Positions 47,701 to 59,487 of a DNA stretch of 64,000 bases are shown here, piece by piece. The translations under genes were made by a program, and so were the position numbers. The stretch comes from Gammaproteobacteria bacterium 42_54_T18 (GTDB lineage: Bacteria; Pseudomonadota; Gammaproteobacteria; Pseudomonadales; Ketobacteraceae): the NCBI GenBank assembly GCA_002163245.1, contig MAAL01000194.1, forward strand, positions 1 to 64,000, written 5' to 3'. The notes beneath the pieces are model-generated. The model saw nothing but the letters and a program-made list of their open reading frames with translations. It did not search any database and had not been told where the DNA came from. Positions within the stretch are counted from its first letter, which is position 1, and each line of letters opens with the position of its first letter.

Positions 47701-48378
47701 TTATACCGTCAAGTCGAGAGTTCCCTTATGATTATTATACTTGCTCCTTTCGATATCAGTTGTACCGAAAACACTATTAGCCATATACAGATAACGTTTC
47801 CGATCACACTGCAACAAACGCTCTGGCTCCAATACAAAACAAGCATAGGTTTCCGCAAAATCTTCATGCGCATTACGGTTGGCATATTCAGACACAGAAC
47901 TCTTTTTCTTATGTAACGATGTCACCCACAGCTTTTTATCCACAGATTTGATTTTTACATCCATGACATAATGGCCCAATTCGTGAAATAACGCCCAGTA
48001 AAATTCCTTTATCGTTTTAACACGGTAAATTTCGATGCCGTAGAATATCGAAAAATATCTATTCCACAATGCACTTATCTTTTTTGTTCGAAAAGCTGCT
48101 TTTTCTCGTTTATTTGAATTGGGGAGACACACAATTTCATTCAAGCCTTGTAGGTGCTCAATAGGAAGTTGATTAAGAATCTCAGCAACCGACACTGAGC
48201 TCGCCAAGCCTTGAGTCTCAAAGCCTTTCAATACCAAAAATACTTTTGTCTTCTTCTTGTTTTTTGACAATCGAAATATTGGGGTATTCTTAGGTAAAGT
48301 GACATTCGGATTATCAAATCTAACCGTTCGGCTTATTTTCATAGCATCCATACTTCTTAGCAGTAATAAAATCTCCAT
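47701..48378 (-). CDS. Putative zincin metalloprotease
   Basis: 225 residues. A zinc-protease HExxH motif (ALFHELGHYV, about residue 131) is followed some 40 residues later by NAHEDFAETYACFV, whose acidic residues could supply a third zinc ligand. The layout resembles anthrax-lethal-factor-like and phage or toxin zincins. It has no signal peptide. Specific family and substrate are unknown; the location near the toxin island makes an effector or toxin role possible but unproven. In-frame ATGs at 48351 and 48342 are alternative starts. Confidence 0.65.
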   Translation of the reverse strand: MEILLLLRSMDAMKISRTVRFDNPNVTLPKNTPIFRLSKNKKKTKVFLVLKGFETQGLASSVSVAEILNQLPIEHLQGLNEIVCLPNSNKREKAAFRTKKISALWNRYFSIFYGIEIYRVKTIKEFYWALFHELGHYVMDVKIKSVDKKLWVTSLHKKKSSVSEYANRNAHEDFAETYACFVLEPERLLQCDRKRYLYMANSVFGTTDIERSKYNNHKGTLDLTV

Positions 48379-48489
48379 ATATTAGATGCCTTCCACCTAA
48401 TATTATGAATATATTGCCATTATGCCAAGATAAAGAATAATTGTAAAAATCAAGATGAGGCGAGGGCAAATTACCATTCAAGTATGTGA

Positions 48490-48511
48490 AAGCCGCCCGA
48501 AGGCGGCTTTA
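48490..48511 (-). terminator. Terminator with UUCG tetraloop
   Basis: Perfect 9-bp arms AAAGCCGCC / GGCGGCTTT with a four-base loop that reads C-TTCG-G on the minus strand, the very stable tetraloop. It lies 34 nt after the stop of the giant TSP3 gene. The T-run is short (TTT). Confidence 0.8.
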
Positions 48512-48544
48512 TGTCAATCAACAATCCTATTTTTGATAATTAGA

Positions 48545-51500
48545 TTAGGGCTGAATAATTAAATACTTATCCCTGAAGAACAACCCAAGATCCGATTCAC
48601 TATCCAACGACTCCCAACCTGCTACAGCGTATACACTTTCAGCTGTATCATCATCTCCATCAATATTCTCACTATCCGGGGTAACAGATTCAAAGCCAAG
48701 AAGCACGGTACCAAACGATAAGGTCTGAGTAATCAAGTCTGTACTCGTATCCAATGTCCATGTGCCACTTTCCACAAGCACTGCAGCACCTGAGCCGTTA
48801 TTTTCATACTCCTCAAAACTTCCAGTATCAAGGAAATGTAACTGCTCTAATGCATCATTAGCAAAATGATAGTTTCCAATTACATCAGTATCAGCTGTGA
48901 GATCAAACAATACACCAACTTCAGCACTGAAATCTGACTGACTTATCATACGTTCACCTTCCGTGTTCATCTCATCCACCATACCATTCACTTTCAGCAT
49001 AATAGAAGGCCGATAGATATCGTCCATATTCACCAAAGCAATCTCATGCTCTGAACTGTCAATGTCAATGGTAATCATCAGATTTCCACTTGTGGCATCG
49101 ATTGACCAGGTCATCGTTTCATCTGAGCTTGAAACTTCAGCGCCATCTGTATCGAATTCGATGTGAACCCATCGACCGGTTTCATCCGTATCTGAAAACA
49201 CGTAATAGTCCACTGTTTCTGAACCATCACTCGTATTCTCCCACTCGCGGAACAATCCTAAACCGCCAACACCAAAGTCTGTTGTAGTTGAGGAAACACC
49301 CGGGCTAAACATCAACCCATTCGATGAGGCATCAAGAAAGGCTTGAGGAACTGGTGGCATTGGATTAAATGCAGCAAGTATTTCAACCTTTGCAGCGTCA
49401 TTAAAGAGGATTTCTTTCTCTTCATCCTCAGTGACTTCAACTTCACCCCGACGAACCATCGGCGTACCTTCAAAATCAGATTCGACAAAGATGAAGACAC
49501 CACTTCTGTCATCATCTCGATCTGCAATCATCGCAACAACGTCTGGCACTACAAATTCAAGTACCGAAACACCACCGATAGTATTGCTCACCAGTGGAAC
49601 TTCATCGATATCAAACCGATCAGAACTGCCAAAATAGCCTTTCACAAATACAACCGCAGGGTTAGCACCGCTTGCTGTTCCATCGTCCGTTCTTAGGAAC
49701 GCTTGTACATCAAAGCTTCCTCCTGAATCCTGACTTTGACCGATCCAAATCCCTCGATTAATAACATCTGACGAGCCTGACAATAACTCAGCAGGCGTAG
49801 AAATCACGTCATCAAAGCTTGTCGCTGCCTCAGGATCACTTTGGCCATCACCATTCTGATCGCTGTAACCTTTAGCAACTACATTGTCGCAAACGAGATT
49901 GTCATCAAACCAAACATTCCAATCATCATCACACCAAAATTCATAAACGGTTGCTGTAGGAGCGATCATAACGACATATGCAGTTGCGCCTGTGCCGAAA
50001 TTTTCGCCCTCAAGTGCTTCACCAAATTCTGGTAAGAACAACTTCATTGGCAATCCATCAAGGTCTACTTCCGCAAAATCAAGCGTTGCTGAGCTCCACT
50101 CTTCAATCGTTCCATTTCCACCACTAGTGACTTTGATAACACCGGTATTGCCGCTATAAGCAGATGAATCAACAATGAAAAGATCATCTCCATTCACTAT
50201 GCCATCAGCAGCATCAACGTAAAAGGCTTGGCCAATCGCCTCAGATGAAGTATCAACCCATGAATCAGCATCCCCGTCGTACATAAACAGTTGCTCTACC
50301 GCACTATCATTAAAAGTGCCGTATTCATATTCAACCATTTCCATACCGCTAGAATCCGTTTCATGATCAGCTTCAAACCACGATAACCCTGCGGGTACTA
50401 CCGCACTGGCCGCAACCGGTGTAGGTTGCTCTGCAGAAACACTGCCGGAATGGCTACATGTTGCTGAAGAATCACTGTTATCTTGAGATTCTGTAAAGGT
50501 TGCAGTGAAACTTGAGCTTCCTGATGTATAGGTACCCGTTAATACAAAACTCTCCGTTGCTGAATTATCCGAACCACTAACGGTAAAGTTGCTATCAGTG
50601 CCAATGGTTCCAATATCCGTCCATTCATCACCCTTGTCCTGTCCATGCATTAATACTTGGCTACCAATCTGCTCAACATATACAAGCTCCTGACCAGCAC
50701 CTTCAGTAACTCCCACACAGCTATCAGAGTCTTCGTCTAACTCTTCATTAGTAGCGTCCGTAGTATCCACGGTCCAAGACAACAAATACTGACCAGACAT
50801 ATCAGGAACACCGGCATTAGTATCATCAGAAGGTGCTAGATCACAAGCATCACCAAAGCCATCACTGTCAGCGTCAGCTTGATTATCTTCACTCAAGCCG
50901 TTTGCAACATAAACACAGTTGTCGGCATTGTCTCCAACACCATCACCATCTGTATCATATTGCTCATCGGCATTATCTGGGAAGGCATCATCACCATCTA
51001 GGATCCCGTCAGAGTCAGCATCAGCGATTGTTGTACCGCTACCGCCATCAAAGTCTGGATCGCAAACATTACCCACACCATCACCATCTTCATCAGCTTG
51101 ATCGTTATTCGGTACTGCTGGACAGTTATCAGCATCATCTAAGATTCCGTCACCATCAGCGTCTCCGCCCGAGGTACCACAAGCATCACCAACACCATCA
51201 CCGTCAGTATCCGCTTGATCATCATTGGAGACTGCTGGACAGTTATCTTCGTTATCAACAAAGCTATCGCCATCCGTGTCAGGCTTCACATAAGCAAACC
51301 CTGCAATAACTTCAGCCAAAGCCGTGCTGTTAATAGCCGCTAGGTTTCTATGCGCCGTTGCAGGCACCATTCCACCAAGACGAACAAAGCTTAACGAATC
51401 ACCGGCTTCAACCACCGCAAGCACAACTGTTGATACCTCTTTCCATACTACATCATGAGATTGATACAACTGCTCTGGAATAGTAAACCGGATAATTTGG

Positions 51501-54500
51501 TTACCACTGGCAAACGGCTCTACAATTTCCCAGGCCGCCTCTAATGCGGTACCACCACTGGTTTCAATCGTCGTTACTTCATAAGCACCTGTTGATGGGT
51601 TCTGTCCATGATCAGTAAATTGCACAACACCGGTTGACCCTGTGCTACCTGAACTATCAGAGCCTGTTAAGAAGGCATACAGATGTGCGCCATTCATACC
51701 AAAACCGATAAACAACCCTTTGTCGATAATATCAGACTCTTCACCTGTCGTATGAAGCACTTCAGACAATGAGGTAGCTAGATCCGTTTGACTGATTTCA
51801 GGCCAAGTACTCCAATCTGGGATATAGGCATTGGTACAAGCCAATTCTAAATCACGATAGTTTGGATCATCAATATCACATTCAAACTCATAAGCATCTT
51901 GCATAAATTCTGCGTCGATGGCGATTGCTGCGGAATTGGCATCAGCAAAAGCGGCTGCAGGGTTTGGAGTATGATCAACAAAGTCTTCTTCTACAAAACC
52001 TTCAAATGCATCACCAAGAACATCACTGGCATAGGTGGTGATACGCATGTTGGAGTAAACGGTTGACCCTTCTTTACGCACCAAGTCTGCAGTTTGTCCC
52101 GGTGTACCTTCAACAACAAGAAACTCCGGAACTTGTGCCCAACCTGCTGCGGCTAGCATATAGGTACTTTCAGGTGTTTCAGTTTCCCAAACACCGGTTG
52201 TGGAACCATCACCACCGTTCCATACCTCGCCAACTTCACCGTTATCATCAATGACCGCTTTGAAGAAGTCGTATACCTCAGTACCGGTCTCTGGCACGTC
52301 ATCACGATCTGCTTCAACAAACGCAAACCCTTGATGTGTTCCCGTAGTTGATAATACCTCGCTAGCAGCCACCTCTGACATACGCGTTAATGTCACATCC
52401 AAGGTATAGTTACAATCCAAAATCACATCGCCGGTTTGATTCTCACCCACAAAGGCTTGAATCTGTTCAGTCACCGTTGTGCTAGTGATAACCGTTGGTG
52501 CGCTTGTACTATCCACAGCACCCTGGAATTCAAACATTTCCGCCACGCTGTAAAGAAACTCTGGACCTGTAGTAGGGTCGCTGTGATCATATTCATTCCA
52601 ATCATCATCACTGCCAAAGTTCACATTACCGGCAGCATCAACATTACCCGAGTCACCGTCTTCTGGATCAAAACCATCGTCACCAAACAACAACTCAATA
52701 GCACTGTCATTTTGCTGAATAAGTATTGATGTGCTGAACACATTACCAATGTCATTCTCACAAAGGTCACTGGACGCATCAGTACTACCGGTGAGATTAT
52801 CTATCCCTGTAGTGTCTTCTGTCTCTCCAGTAACGATGGCTTCTAACTTCCAGAATCCACTGACATCTGGCACACCGTCACACAGATCACCAACACCGTT
52901 GCTATCCGAATCTGCTTGATCTGCATTTGGAATCGTTGGGCAGTTATCAACTCCGTCACCAGTACCATCCGCATCGGTATCTGCAAGTAGTGGATCCGTT
53001 CCGTTAGCTTCCTCATCAATATCAGAAACAGTGTCGCCATCATCATCTTCGTCTTCATTGTTTCCAATGCCGTCGAAGTCAGTATCAACAGACTCACTAG
53101 GATCTAATGGAAAAGCGTCATCGACATCCGGAATACCGTCGTTATCGTCATCGGTATCCACATCATCTTTAACACCGTCACCATCGGTATCCGGAACTGG
53201 AGGAGTGTAATCAAAGTTACCTTTCACCTCTTCAATCGCAGGAGCATTTAGTCCACTTTCGTAGAAGTCTTGTCCGGCAGCGGTAAAGTGGCCAGTGCGA
53301 ACATAAGGTGAACTATCTGATGTGTCATTAATAACAGCAAGAATCACTGCATTAAATTCATCATCAATGTCATAGCCCTCTTCAACTTCCGCTGGTAGCG
53401 CGAATTGCAATACAAGGTTGATATCATCACTGTTAGGATCCATCACCGTCCAGGTTCCCGCAGGGATCGATACCGCATTGATCTCTCCTGTCTCCCAGCT
53501 GCGCTCGTAGAAAGTTACGGCACCGGTTGTTGCTTCCGCTCCAGTCGTGTCATCTCCCGTTAGGAAGGCAAGTAACTCTGCCCCTTCTGCGAAACCAACA
53601 CGTACACCCTGCCAATCATTCGTTAAGGTATCACCGGTATCGAAAATCATATCGGATAATGCCGTAGCAAACGTAGGCGTATCTGAACCCTCTGGCCAGT
53701 CACTAATTAGGGCGTTTTGACAGTCTAAATCTGCCGTTGGATCTTCTGGGTTACCGTCATTTCCATCACACCACACCTCGTAGACATCAAGTTGTGATAC
53801 CGCGTGAATACCAACCGCAAGCACATTTGATCCGGAAAATACTTCTGCCGGTGCTACAAGACCTTCATCACTCCATTCCCTTGGCACCAAACCTAACATT
53901 GGCTCATTCGTAACATTCGCAGTGAATGGGGTAATTTCCCAATTCGCAAGAATGGCTCCTGTGCTGTCTTTGCCAACCAAATTGATGGTGTCTGCAGGTG
54001 TGCCTTCAACAATAAATTGATCCGCTACATCAGCCCAACCAGACGCACCCAAAATAAAGTTCGATTCAAAATCGCTCACTTCAGGCCACTTATCACCTGT
54101 TGCTGTTGGATCATATTGGAACTCAGTCTCACCAACGTTATCAATTAAGCCATAGAAGAACTCAAATGCAGGTTCATCCGTTGCATCACCATGATCCTCA
54201 TCCCCTTCCATCCAGACAAATCCGCCGTTGGTTCCGGTTTCTCCATCAAACACCGTACTTGCTGCTTGCTGTGTCATTGGGGTGAAGGTTTCTGTGCTGC
54301 TGTAATCACAGGTCGCCGCCTCAACACCTGAAGCAGAGGTGAAAGTAAACGTTTCTGCAACGGTTCCAGAAATCACACCACTGGCTGTATCTAGCGTACC
54401 AGTGAAAGTCAGGTCAAGATCCACAGTATTACCATCTTGATCCATGTGACTTTCAGCCATTGACGCAGTCACATTACCGGAAGCATCAATCGCCGCATCG

Positions 54501-57500
54501 CCACCACCTTGGTTCTCTAGATCGTCATCACCAAAGCGAACTTTGATTTGCGAACCATCCTGTAACCAAAGCGATACCCGCGCCATTTCATCTGCAACAT
54601 CGAATGGACAATGATTTTGAGAAGGATCATTTTCAGTTTCAGTTTCGGTATCAACCGTCCGTTCGTTGAGGTAGAAAACGCTTAGCGTTGGCACATCATC
54701 ACAAAGGTCGCCAACACCATCACTATCGATATCAGACTGATCGTTGTTAGCTACTGCAGGGCAGTTATCAGCGTTATCACCAATCTGGTCACCGTCACTA
54801 TCTGCTGACTCATCAGGGTTTGTTGGGAATTCATCATCCCCGTCAAGCACCCCATCATTATCATCATCTAGATCACATACGTTACCGGCACCATCAGAGT
54901 CAGTATCGGTTTGTGTTTCATTGGCATCAGCAGGACAGTTATCCGTTCCGTCATTAACACCATCAGTATCGGAGTCAATTAATGTTGGATCAGTACCTAA
55001 CGCTTCTTCTTCAATATTCGTTAGACCATCCCCATCCATGTCATCATCACAAACATCCCCAAATGCATCGTCATCAATATTCTCTTGATTGGTGTTTGCA
55101 TCGATTGGACAGTTGTCAGATTCATCATCAACAGAGTCATTGTCATCATCGCTATCACACGCATCACCACTACCATCTTCATCGGTATCAGTTTGTGATG
55201 GATTCGCTACTACAGGGCAGTTATCCGATGTTGGGCTGTCACCTTCGCTAATGCCGTCACCGTCATCATCATTGTCACAAGCATTACCAATACCATCGCT
55301 ATCTAAATCATCTTGGGTTTCATTAGAGGTAGCAGGGCAGTTATCAGCATTATCACCGATACCATCTTCATCCAGGTCTTTTGACTCTTCTGCGTTGGTT
55401 GGGAAATCATCAAAGTCATCGTTAACACCGTCATTATCATCATCGGCATCACAGACATTACCTTGTGCATCGCCATCGGTATTTAACTGATCTTCATTTT
55501 CAACGGCAGGACAGTTATCGGCTGTATCATCAACGCCATCATTATCCCCATCAGTGTCGGCATTATCACCGGTACCATCACCATCGGTATCGGTTGTTTC
55601 TGTCGCATCATTCGGGAAAGCATCATTTGCATCGTCAACACCGTCACCATCACTGTCCGCTAGTAGTGGGTTCGTGCCGTTACTGGTTTCTTCAGTATCC
55701 GATAATCCATCGTTATCATCATCGGTATCACAGACATCACCTTGGGTATCGCTATCGGTATCAAGCTGATTCGGGTTTGCATTCGCAGGGCAGTTATCTA
55801 ACTCATCAACCACACCATCTTCATCAGCATCCGCATCACAAACATCACCAATACCGTTATTATTTGCATCGCTCTGATCTGCGTTTACATCCGTTGGGCA
55901 GTTATCTACGAAGTTATCAACCCCATCACCATCCACATCAGCGTCACAAACATCACCCAATGCATCGTCATCTATGTTTTGTTGATCCGCATTAGGAACC
56001 ATTGGACAGTTATCAACATCATCGTTATCACCGTCATTGTCATCATCCACATCACAAGCATCACCTAACGTATCACCATCAAGGTTTTGCTGGTCAGCAT
56101 TTGCCGTTGTTGGACAATTATCAATGCCATCTTTTTTACCATCATCATCTGAATCGGTATCTAAAGGCTCAGTTCCGTTTGCACTTTCTTCTGTGTCTGA
56201 CACACCGTCATTGTCATCATCAAGGTCTTCATTGTTGCCAATGCCATCGCCATCGGTATCTACAGTTTCTTCAGGGTTTAGAGGGAAAGCATCGGTACTA
56301 TCAGGCTCGCCGTCTCCATCATCATCTGTATCACTGTTGTTACCTGTGCCATCACCATCACTATCGATAAATTCGCTAGCATCTAGAGAGAAGGCATCTT
56401 CGCTATCAGGAACACCATCGTTATCATCATCAGTATCAGCATTATTGCCCGTACCATCACTATCTGTATCAACGGTCTCATTGGCATTTAGTGGGAATGC
56501 ATCGCTGGTATCCGCTACGCCGTCACCATCATCATCTGTATCCGTGGTATTCGGAGTTCCATCACCGTCGGTATCCGTGCTTGCATCAGCAGCAAGTGGG
56601 AAATCATCATCACCATCGGCAACACCATCACCGTCATCATCAGGGTCTGTATTATTACCCACACCGTCACCATCGGTATCGGTATCTTCCGCACTATTTA
56701 GAGGGAAGGCGTCATCGACATCTGCCGTACCGTCACCATCATCATCGGTATCGGTATTGTTGCCGGTTCCATCACCATCGGTATCGGTAGTTTCTGTGCT
56801 ATCGGTAGGGAATGCATCATTACTATCTGGCACACCGTCGTTATCATCATCATCATCGGTGTTGTTACCAATATTGTCGCCATCGGTATCCACACTTTCT
56901 GAGTCATCCTGTGGAAATGCATCATCGGCATTATCAACTCCATCGCCATCCACATCCTTATCACAGGCATCCCCATAATTATCACCATCTACGTTAGACT
57001 GTGATGGGTTGTAATGTACCGGGCAGTTATCGGCAGTGTTATCAATGCCGTCTTTATCAGAGTCAAACTGAACGGTTGGATCCGTTGGATTCTCATCCAC
57101 GTTATCCAAAACACCATCACCATCCGTGTCATTATTCAGTGGATCAGATCCATTTTGTTCTTCAAATAAATCATCAACACCATCACCGTCATCATCCATA
57201 TCTGCATTGTTACCAATGCCATCACCATCAGTATCAATGGTTTCAAATGGGTCACGAGGGAATTTATCATCAGCATTAGTTACACCGTCGCCATCGATAT
57301 CGGTATCAGCATTATCACCGACTCCATCACCATCCTGATCTTTTTGTTCACTCGCGTCCGTTGAAAATGCATCTTCAGTATCTGGTACGCCATCGTTATC
57401 ATCATCGGTATCAGTATCATTTCCAACACCATCACCATCCGTGTCTACAAACGTAGTTCCAGGATTAGTCGCATCATTATCATCAGCATCTTGCTCTACA

Positions 57501-58303
57501 GGCCAACCATCACCATCGGCATCCGTTGCGTCAGACTTAGTACCGTCTAATGGAAAATCATCACTTGTATCGGCAACACCGTCACCATCATCATCGGTAT
57601 CAGCATTGTTACCCGTACCATCACTGTCAGTATCAACTTGCTCAGTTGAATCTAGTGGGAATGCGTCGTCTGTATCTGGCACACCATCGTTATCATCATC
57701 AGTATCCGCAAACGGATCACTTACAATATTGCCGTTAGTGTCAAAACTATCATCAGGAATACCGTCGTTATCTTTATCATCTCGGTAACGATTATCTTCT
57801 GGAAAAGCATCCAGATCATTTGGCACACCATCACCATCTATATCAGGATTAGTTTCTGCAGGTTTTAAATCCACTTCTTCTGTAGGATCAATTTCCGTTT
57901 CAATACTAGCGTTACCTAAGTCCGCTTTTTCTGCATCGATAATTTCTTTCATATCCCCAACAGTTTTTCCATCTGGGTCATTAGGAATAGGTAATGTCGC
58001 AGGATCTTGCTCAAACAATTCTAACGTAGCTTCAGCAGTGTCATCTTCACCGCCGTAAATATCTTCCGTAACACCGTCTGTTTTTCCGTCAATTTCACCA
58101 TCGGCTAAATCCGATGTTAATGCGGTTAATACAGCGTTAGGGTCTTCTGTTCCTGTTGCGTTATCAATTTGCGCAACCACGGCAGTTAATGCCCCTACTG
58201 CTGCCCGATAGGCCGCAGCATCCTCTTGTTCTTCTAGAGTATCCGTTGTGTCATCAATCAGGGGGGGGGGTATCAAAAATATCAATGTCTTGTGAAATAC
58301 CAA
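48545..58303 (-). CDS. Giant thrombospondin-type-3-repeat protein, downstream part
   Basis: About 3,240 residues, highly acidic, with an unbroken frame. Order: an N-terminal helical part ([18 protein letters not shown]) to about residue 150; a TSP3 calcium-binding array of DxDxDGxxD units (about 150-1200); then three homologous modules of about 490-530 residues separated by shorter TSP3 linkers; and a C-terminal beta-rich domain (about 2985-3252) ending without an anchor motif. The frame has no proper start: the leading TTG at 58303 is artificial, and the natural N-terminus is encoded at 58254-58964 in another frame, split by a run of ten C. Expected to be a calcium-dependent, extended cell-surface lipoprotein, for adhesion or matrix interaction (inference). 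Confidence 0.85.
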   Translation of the reverse strand: MVFHKTLIFLIPPPLIDDTTDTLEEQEDAAAYRAAVGALTAVVAQIDNATGTEDPNAVLTALTSDLADGEIDGKTDGVTEDIYGGEDDTAEATLELFEQDPATLPIPNDPDGKTVGDMKEIIDAEKADLGNASIETEIDPTEEVDLKPAETNPDIDGDGVPNDLDAFPEDNRYRDDKDNDGIPDDSFDTNGNIVSDPFADTDDDNDGVPDTDDAFPLDSTEQVDTDSDGTGNNADTDDDGDGVADTSDDFPLDGTKSDATDADGDGWPVEQDADDNDATNPGTTFVDTDGDGVGNDTDTDDDNDGVPDTEDAFSTDASEQKDQDGDGVGDNADTDIDGDGVTNADDKFPRDPFETIDTDGDGIGNNADMDDDGDGVDDLFEEQNGSDPLNNDTDGDGVLDNVDENPTDPTVQFDSDKDGIDNTADNCPVHYNPSQSNVDGDNYGDACDKDVDGDGVDNADDAFPQDDSESVDTDGDNIGNNTDDDDDNDGVPDSNDAFPTDSTETTDTDGDGTGNNTDTDDDGDGTADVDDAFPLNSAEDTDTDGDGVGNNTDPDDDGDGVADGDDDFPLAADASTDTDGDGTPNTTDTDDDGDGVADTSDAFPLNANETVDTDSDGTGNNADTDDDNDGVPDSEDAFSLDASEFIDSDGDGTGNNSDTDDDGDGEPDSTDAFPLNPEETVDTDGDGIGNNEDLDDDNDGVSDTEESANGTEPLDTDSDDDGKKDGIDNCPTTANADQQNLDGDTLGDACDVDDDNDGDNDDVDNCPMVPNADQQNIDDDALGDVCDADVDGDGVDNFVDNCPTDVNADQSDANNNGIGDVCDADADEDGVVDELDNCPANANPNQLDTDSDTQGDVCDTDDDNDGLSDTEETSNGTNPLLADSDGDGVDDANDAFPNDATETTDTDGDGTGDNADTDGDNDGVDDTADNCPAVENEDQLNTDGDAQGNVCDADDDNDGVNDDFDDFPTNAEESKDLDEDGIGDNADNCPATSNETQDDLDSDGIGNACDNDDDGDGISEGDSPTSDNCPVVANPSQTDTDEDGSGDACDSDDDNDSVDDESDNCPIDANTNQENIDDDAFGDVCDDDMDGDGLTNIEEEALGTDPTLIDSDTDGVNDGTDNCPADANETQTDTDSDGAGNVCDLDDDNDGVLDGDDEFPTNPDESADSDGDQIGDNADNCPAVANNDQSDIDSDGVGDLCDDVPTLSVFYLNERTVDTETETENDPSQNHCPFDVADEMARVSLWLQDGSQIKVRFGDDDLENQGGGDAAIDASGNVTASMAESHMDQDGNTVDLDLTFTGTLDTASGVISGTVAETFTFTSASGVEAATCDYSSTETFTPMTQQAASTVFDGETGTNGGFVWMEGDEDHGDATDEPAFEFFYGLIDNVGETEFQYDPTATGDKWPEVSDFESNFILGASGWADVADQFIVEGTPADTINLVGKDSTGAILANWEITPFTANVTNEPMLGLVPREWSDEGLVAPAEVFSGSNVLAVGIHAVSQLDVYEVWCDGNDGNPEDPTADLDCQNALISDWPEGSDTPTFATALSDMIFDTGDTLTNDWQGVRVGFAEGAELLAFLTGDDTTGAEATTGAVTFYERSWETGEINAVSIPAGTWTVMDPNSDDINLVLQFALPAEVEEGYDIDDEFNAVILAVINDTSDSSPYVRTGHFTAAGQDFYESGLNAPAIEEVKGNFDYTPPVPDTDGDGVKDDVDTDDDNDGIPDVDDAFPLDPSESVDTDFDGIGNNEDEDDDGDTVSDIDEEANGTDPLLADTDADGTGDGVDNCPTIPNADQADSDSNGVGDLCDGVPDVSGFWKLEAIVTGETEDTTGIDNLTGSTDASSDLCENDIGNVFSTSILIQQNDSAIELLFGDDGFDPEDGDSGNVDAAGNVNFGSDDDWNEYDHSDPTTGPEFLYSVAEMFEFQGAVDSTSAPTVITSTTVTEQIQAFVGENQTGDVILDCNYTLDVTLTRMSEVAASEVLSTTGTHQGFAFVEADRDDVPETGTEVYDFFKAVIDDNGEVGEVWNGGDGSTTGVWETETPESTYMLAAAGWAQVPEFLVVEGTPGQTADLVRKEGSTVYSNMRITTYASDVLGDAFEGFVEEDFVDHTPNPAAAFADANSAAIAIDAEFMQDAYEFECDIDDPNYRDLELACTNAYIPDWSTWPEISQTDLATSLSEVLHTTGEESDIIDKGLFIGFGMNGAHLYAFLTGSDSSGSTGSTGVVQFTDHGQNPSTGAYEVTTIETSGGTALEAAWEIVEPFASGNQIIRFTIPEQLYQSHDVVWKEVSTVVLAVVEAGDSLSFVRLGGMVPATAHRNLAAINSTALAEVIAGFAYVKPDTDGDSFVDNEDNCPAVSNDDQADTDGDGVGDACGTSGGDADGDGILDDADNCPAVPNNDQADEDGDGVGNVCDPDFDGGSGTTIADADSDGILDGDDAFPDNADEQYDTDGDGVGDNADNCVYVANGLSEDNQADADSDGFGDACDLAPSDDTNAGVPDMSGQYLLSWTVDTTDATNEELDEDSDSCVGVTEGAGQELVYVEQIGSQVLMHGQDKGDEWTDIGTIGTDSNFTVSGSDNSATESFVLTGTYTSGSSSFTATFTESQDNSDSSATCSHSGSVSAEQPTPVAASAVVPAGLSWFEADHETDSSGMEMVEYEYGTFNDSAVEQLFMYDGDADSWVDTSSEAIGQAFYVDAADGIVNGDDLFIVDSSAYSGNTGVIKVTSGGNGTIEEWSSATLDFAEVDLDGLPMKLFLPEFGEALEGENFGTGATAYVVMIAPTATVYEFWCDDDWNVWFDDNLVCDNVVAKGYSDQNGDGQSDPEAATSFDDVISTPAELLSGSSDVINRGIWIGQSQDSGGSFDVQAFLRTDDGTASGANPAVVFVKGYFGSSDRFDIDEVPLVSNTIGGVSVLEFVVPDVVAMIADRDDDRSGVFIFVESDFEGTPMVRRGEVEVTEDEEKEILFNDAAKVEILAAFNPMPPVPQAFLDASSNGLMFSPGVSSTTTDFGVGGLGLFREWENTSDGSETVDYYVFSDTDETGRWVHIEFDTDGAEVSSSDETMTWSIDATSGNLMITIDIDSSEHEIALVNMDDIYRPSIMLKVNGMVDEMNTEGERMISQSDFSAEVGVLFDLTADTDVIGNYHFANDALEQLHFLDTGSFEEYENNGSGAAVLVESGTWTLDTSTDLITQTLSFGTVLLGFESVTPDSENIDGDDDTAESVYAVAGWESLDSESDLGLFFRDKYLIIQP
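49350..54693 (-). repeat. Three homologous ~500-residue modules of the giant protein
   Basis: Module A spans about 53205-54693, module B 51285-52873 and module C 49350-50812, with TSP3 linkers between. All begin VPxxS ([24 protein letters not shown]) and share a YEhxCD element ([21 protein letters not shown]) and an AFL element ([30 protein letters not shown]). The modules are diverged, so the triplication is old. I do not recognise the domain. Confidence 0.75.
54690..57850 (-). repeat. TSP type-3 calcium-binding repeat array
   Basis: About 1,050 codons of near-periodic Asp/Asn/Gly-rich units such as [22 protein letters not shown]-type repeats (quoted in part: [20 protein letters not shown]), interspersed with DNCPxxxNxDQ units containing single cysteines. 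Each unit is expected to bind calcium. Repeats are degenerate at DNA level, unlike CRISPR repeats, but similar enough for recombination to change array length. Confidence 0.9.
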
Positions 58304-58964
58304 AACCCATTGTGGATTTTACTTGCGCTGCAGCAATCGATAATGCACTTAGAAATTCATCAACCGTCGCAGTGCTATCGCCCAACGTAGTATCACTTCG
58401 ATCATCCCATGGCGCGGTATTGCTATCGGCATTAATCGTCGCTAGGTCCACCGCCATGGTGGTTAATGGTGTTGCATAAATCTGCTCACCAGAATTTAAT
58501 AAATCCAGTGTTAACACCGTTCGCATAGTAGTGATAACTGGAGCGACACCGGTATAAATATCCGTTGTATCCGCATCAGAGGTAAACTCAAGAATGTAAG
58601 CTTCAGAGAAAGGGAAAGGTAAGAGCAATCCCGTAATCTGTGCTTGCGCATTCGTAGTTGCCGTCGTTACAACAGCTCCTTTAAAACCATTGGCCAGATC
58701 CGTCGGATCGATTTCATACACCGTAACAACAGCATCGACCAACGGGCCTTTAATACCACCGCCACCAACACTTCGAGTAACTGGATCACCACCTCCGCCG
58801 CCATCGCCTCCATCATCAACAACTGGATTATCTATATCCGCGTGATCTTGTGTGCTGCCCCCACAGGCAGCTAACGTCAAAATCATTAACGCGAGAATAA
58901 TCTCAGCCACAATTCCTTTGTTCATTCCTTTACGACTTGGCTTATTTTCAACGGTTTCTTGCAT
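58254..58964 (-). CDS. Giant TSP3 lipoprotein, N-terminal part (out of frame with the rest)
   Basis: 236 residues from ATG 58964 (upstream GGGGAAAG); the frame is open to 59024. It contains a lipoprotein signal ([16 protein letters not shown]), a Gly/Asp-rich linker, and a domain ([19 protein letters not shown] ... [17 protein letters not shown]) typical of the stalk base of such surface proteins. It runs into ten C and stops at TGA 58254-58256. The protein-like sequence continues at once in the next frame ([18 protein letters not shown]). With nine or twelve C the two parts fuse into one lipoprotein of about 3,480 residues. Confidence 0.85.
   Translation of the reverse strand: MQETVENKPSRKGMNKGIVAEIILALMILTLAACGGSTQDHADIDNPVVDDGGDGGGGGDPVTRSVGGGGIKGPLVDAVVTVYEIDPTDLANGFKGAVVTTATTNAQAQITGLLLPFPFSEAYILEFTSDADTTDIYTGVAPVITTMRTVLTLDLLNSGEQIYATPLTTMAVDLATINADSNTAPWDDRSDTTLGDSTATVDEFLSALSIAAAQVKSTMGFGISQDIDIFDTPPPD
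58261..58270 (-). repeat. Homopolymeric C10 tract (G10 on plus strand)
   Basis: Ten consecutive G on the plus strand lie exactly where the reading frame of the giant lipoprotein breaks. Poly-C/G tracts of this length slip readily during replication and serve as ON/OFF switches in surface-protein genes. They are also a classic site of sequencing indels. Confidence 0.9.
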
Positions 58965-59024
58965 GGTCTTTCCCCATTTACTCTTTAACTGTACGTGCCG
59001 TTGTGTGATCAGTAGCCATACCAA

Positions 59025-59487
59025 TTAACCACGGCGATGCGCCCACACTTTTTGGGGCGGTATTTTTCAGCGTAGACAGTCAACAAGAGGTTGCCAGTGA
59101 TTAACGGCGAATAAATGAGGGAGAGTCTTTAATTTTTCACTGCTATTTTATTACCGCCTAATAATCATTAACTTAACGTTACAAAAGCTCACAAACAATT
59201 TTGTTGCTAGAACGAGAGCAGGTATAACCAATCGGTATTTGCAGTGATACCTTTTCATACTCTACGAAACAAAACAGCACACCAAGGCTACAAAACGTTA
59301 AGTGAATGATTTTCATCCTTATTACTAACGTATCCATAGGTAATATTGTGCCATCACGTCAAATCGTGACATTATTGTCTGATTCAGTTATTGCAATTTT
59401 TTGGTGAATGGCTAATCTTCACCAAAACAGCTATTCAAACGCTTGTTTCAGCCCGTAACAATCGGAAAATAAGTCATAGGTGTAGCC
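59025..59487. promoter_or_regulatory. Divergent intergenic region with two palindromes
   Basis: The 463-nt gap between the giant lipoprotein gene and the PHA synthase gene holds a palindrome TCACG-N6-CGTGA (59354-59369) and a perfect 10-bp inverted repeat TTTTGGTGAA-N9-TTCACCAAAA (59399-59427), the latter about 60 nt before the synthase start. Both are plausible operators; the second could also be a 5'-leader hairpin. No coding sequence or RNA gene is evident. Confidence 0.5.

Noticed and set aside
49090-57788. Many plus-strand open frames rich in His/Gln/Ser/Pro opposite the giant gene
   Set aside because: They are antisense readings of the Asp/Gly-rich repeats, with low-complexity products and no ribosome-binding sites.
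54690-57850. CRISPR-like periodicity
   Set aside because: The units are degenerate coding repeats of a calcium-binding protein, without identical repeats or unique spacers.
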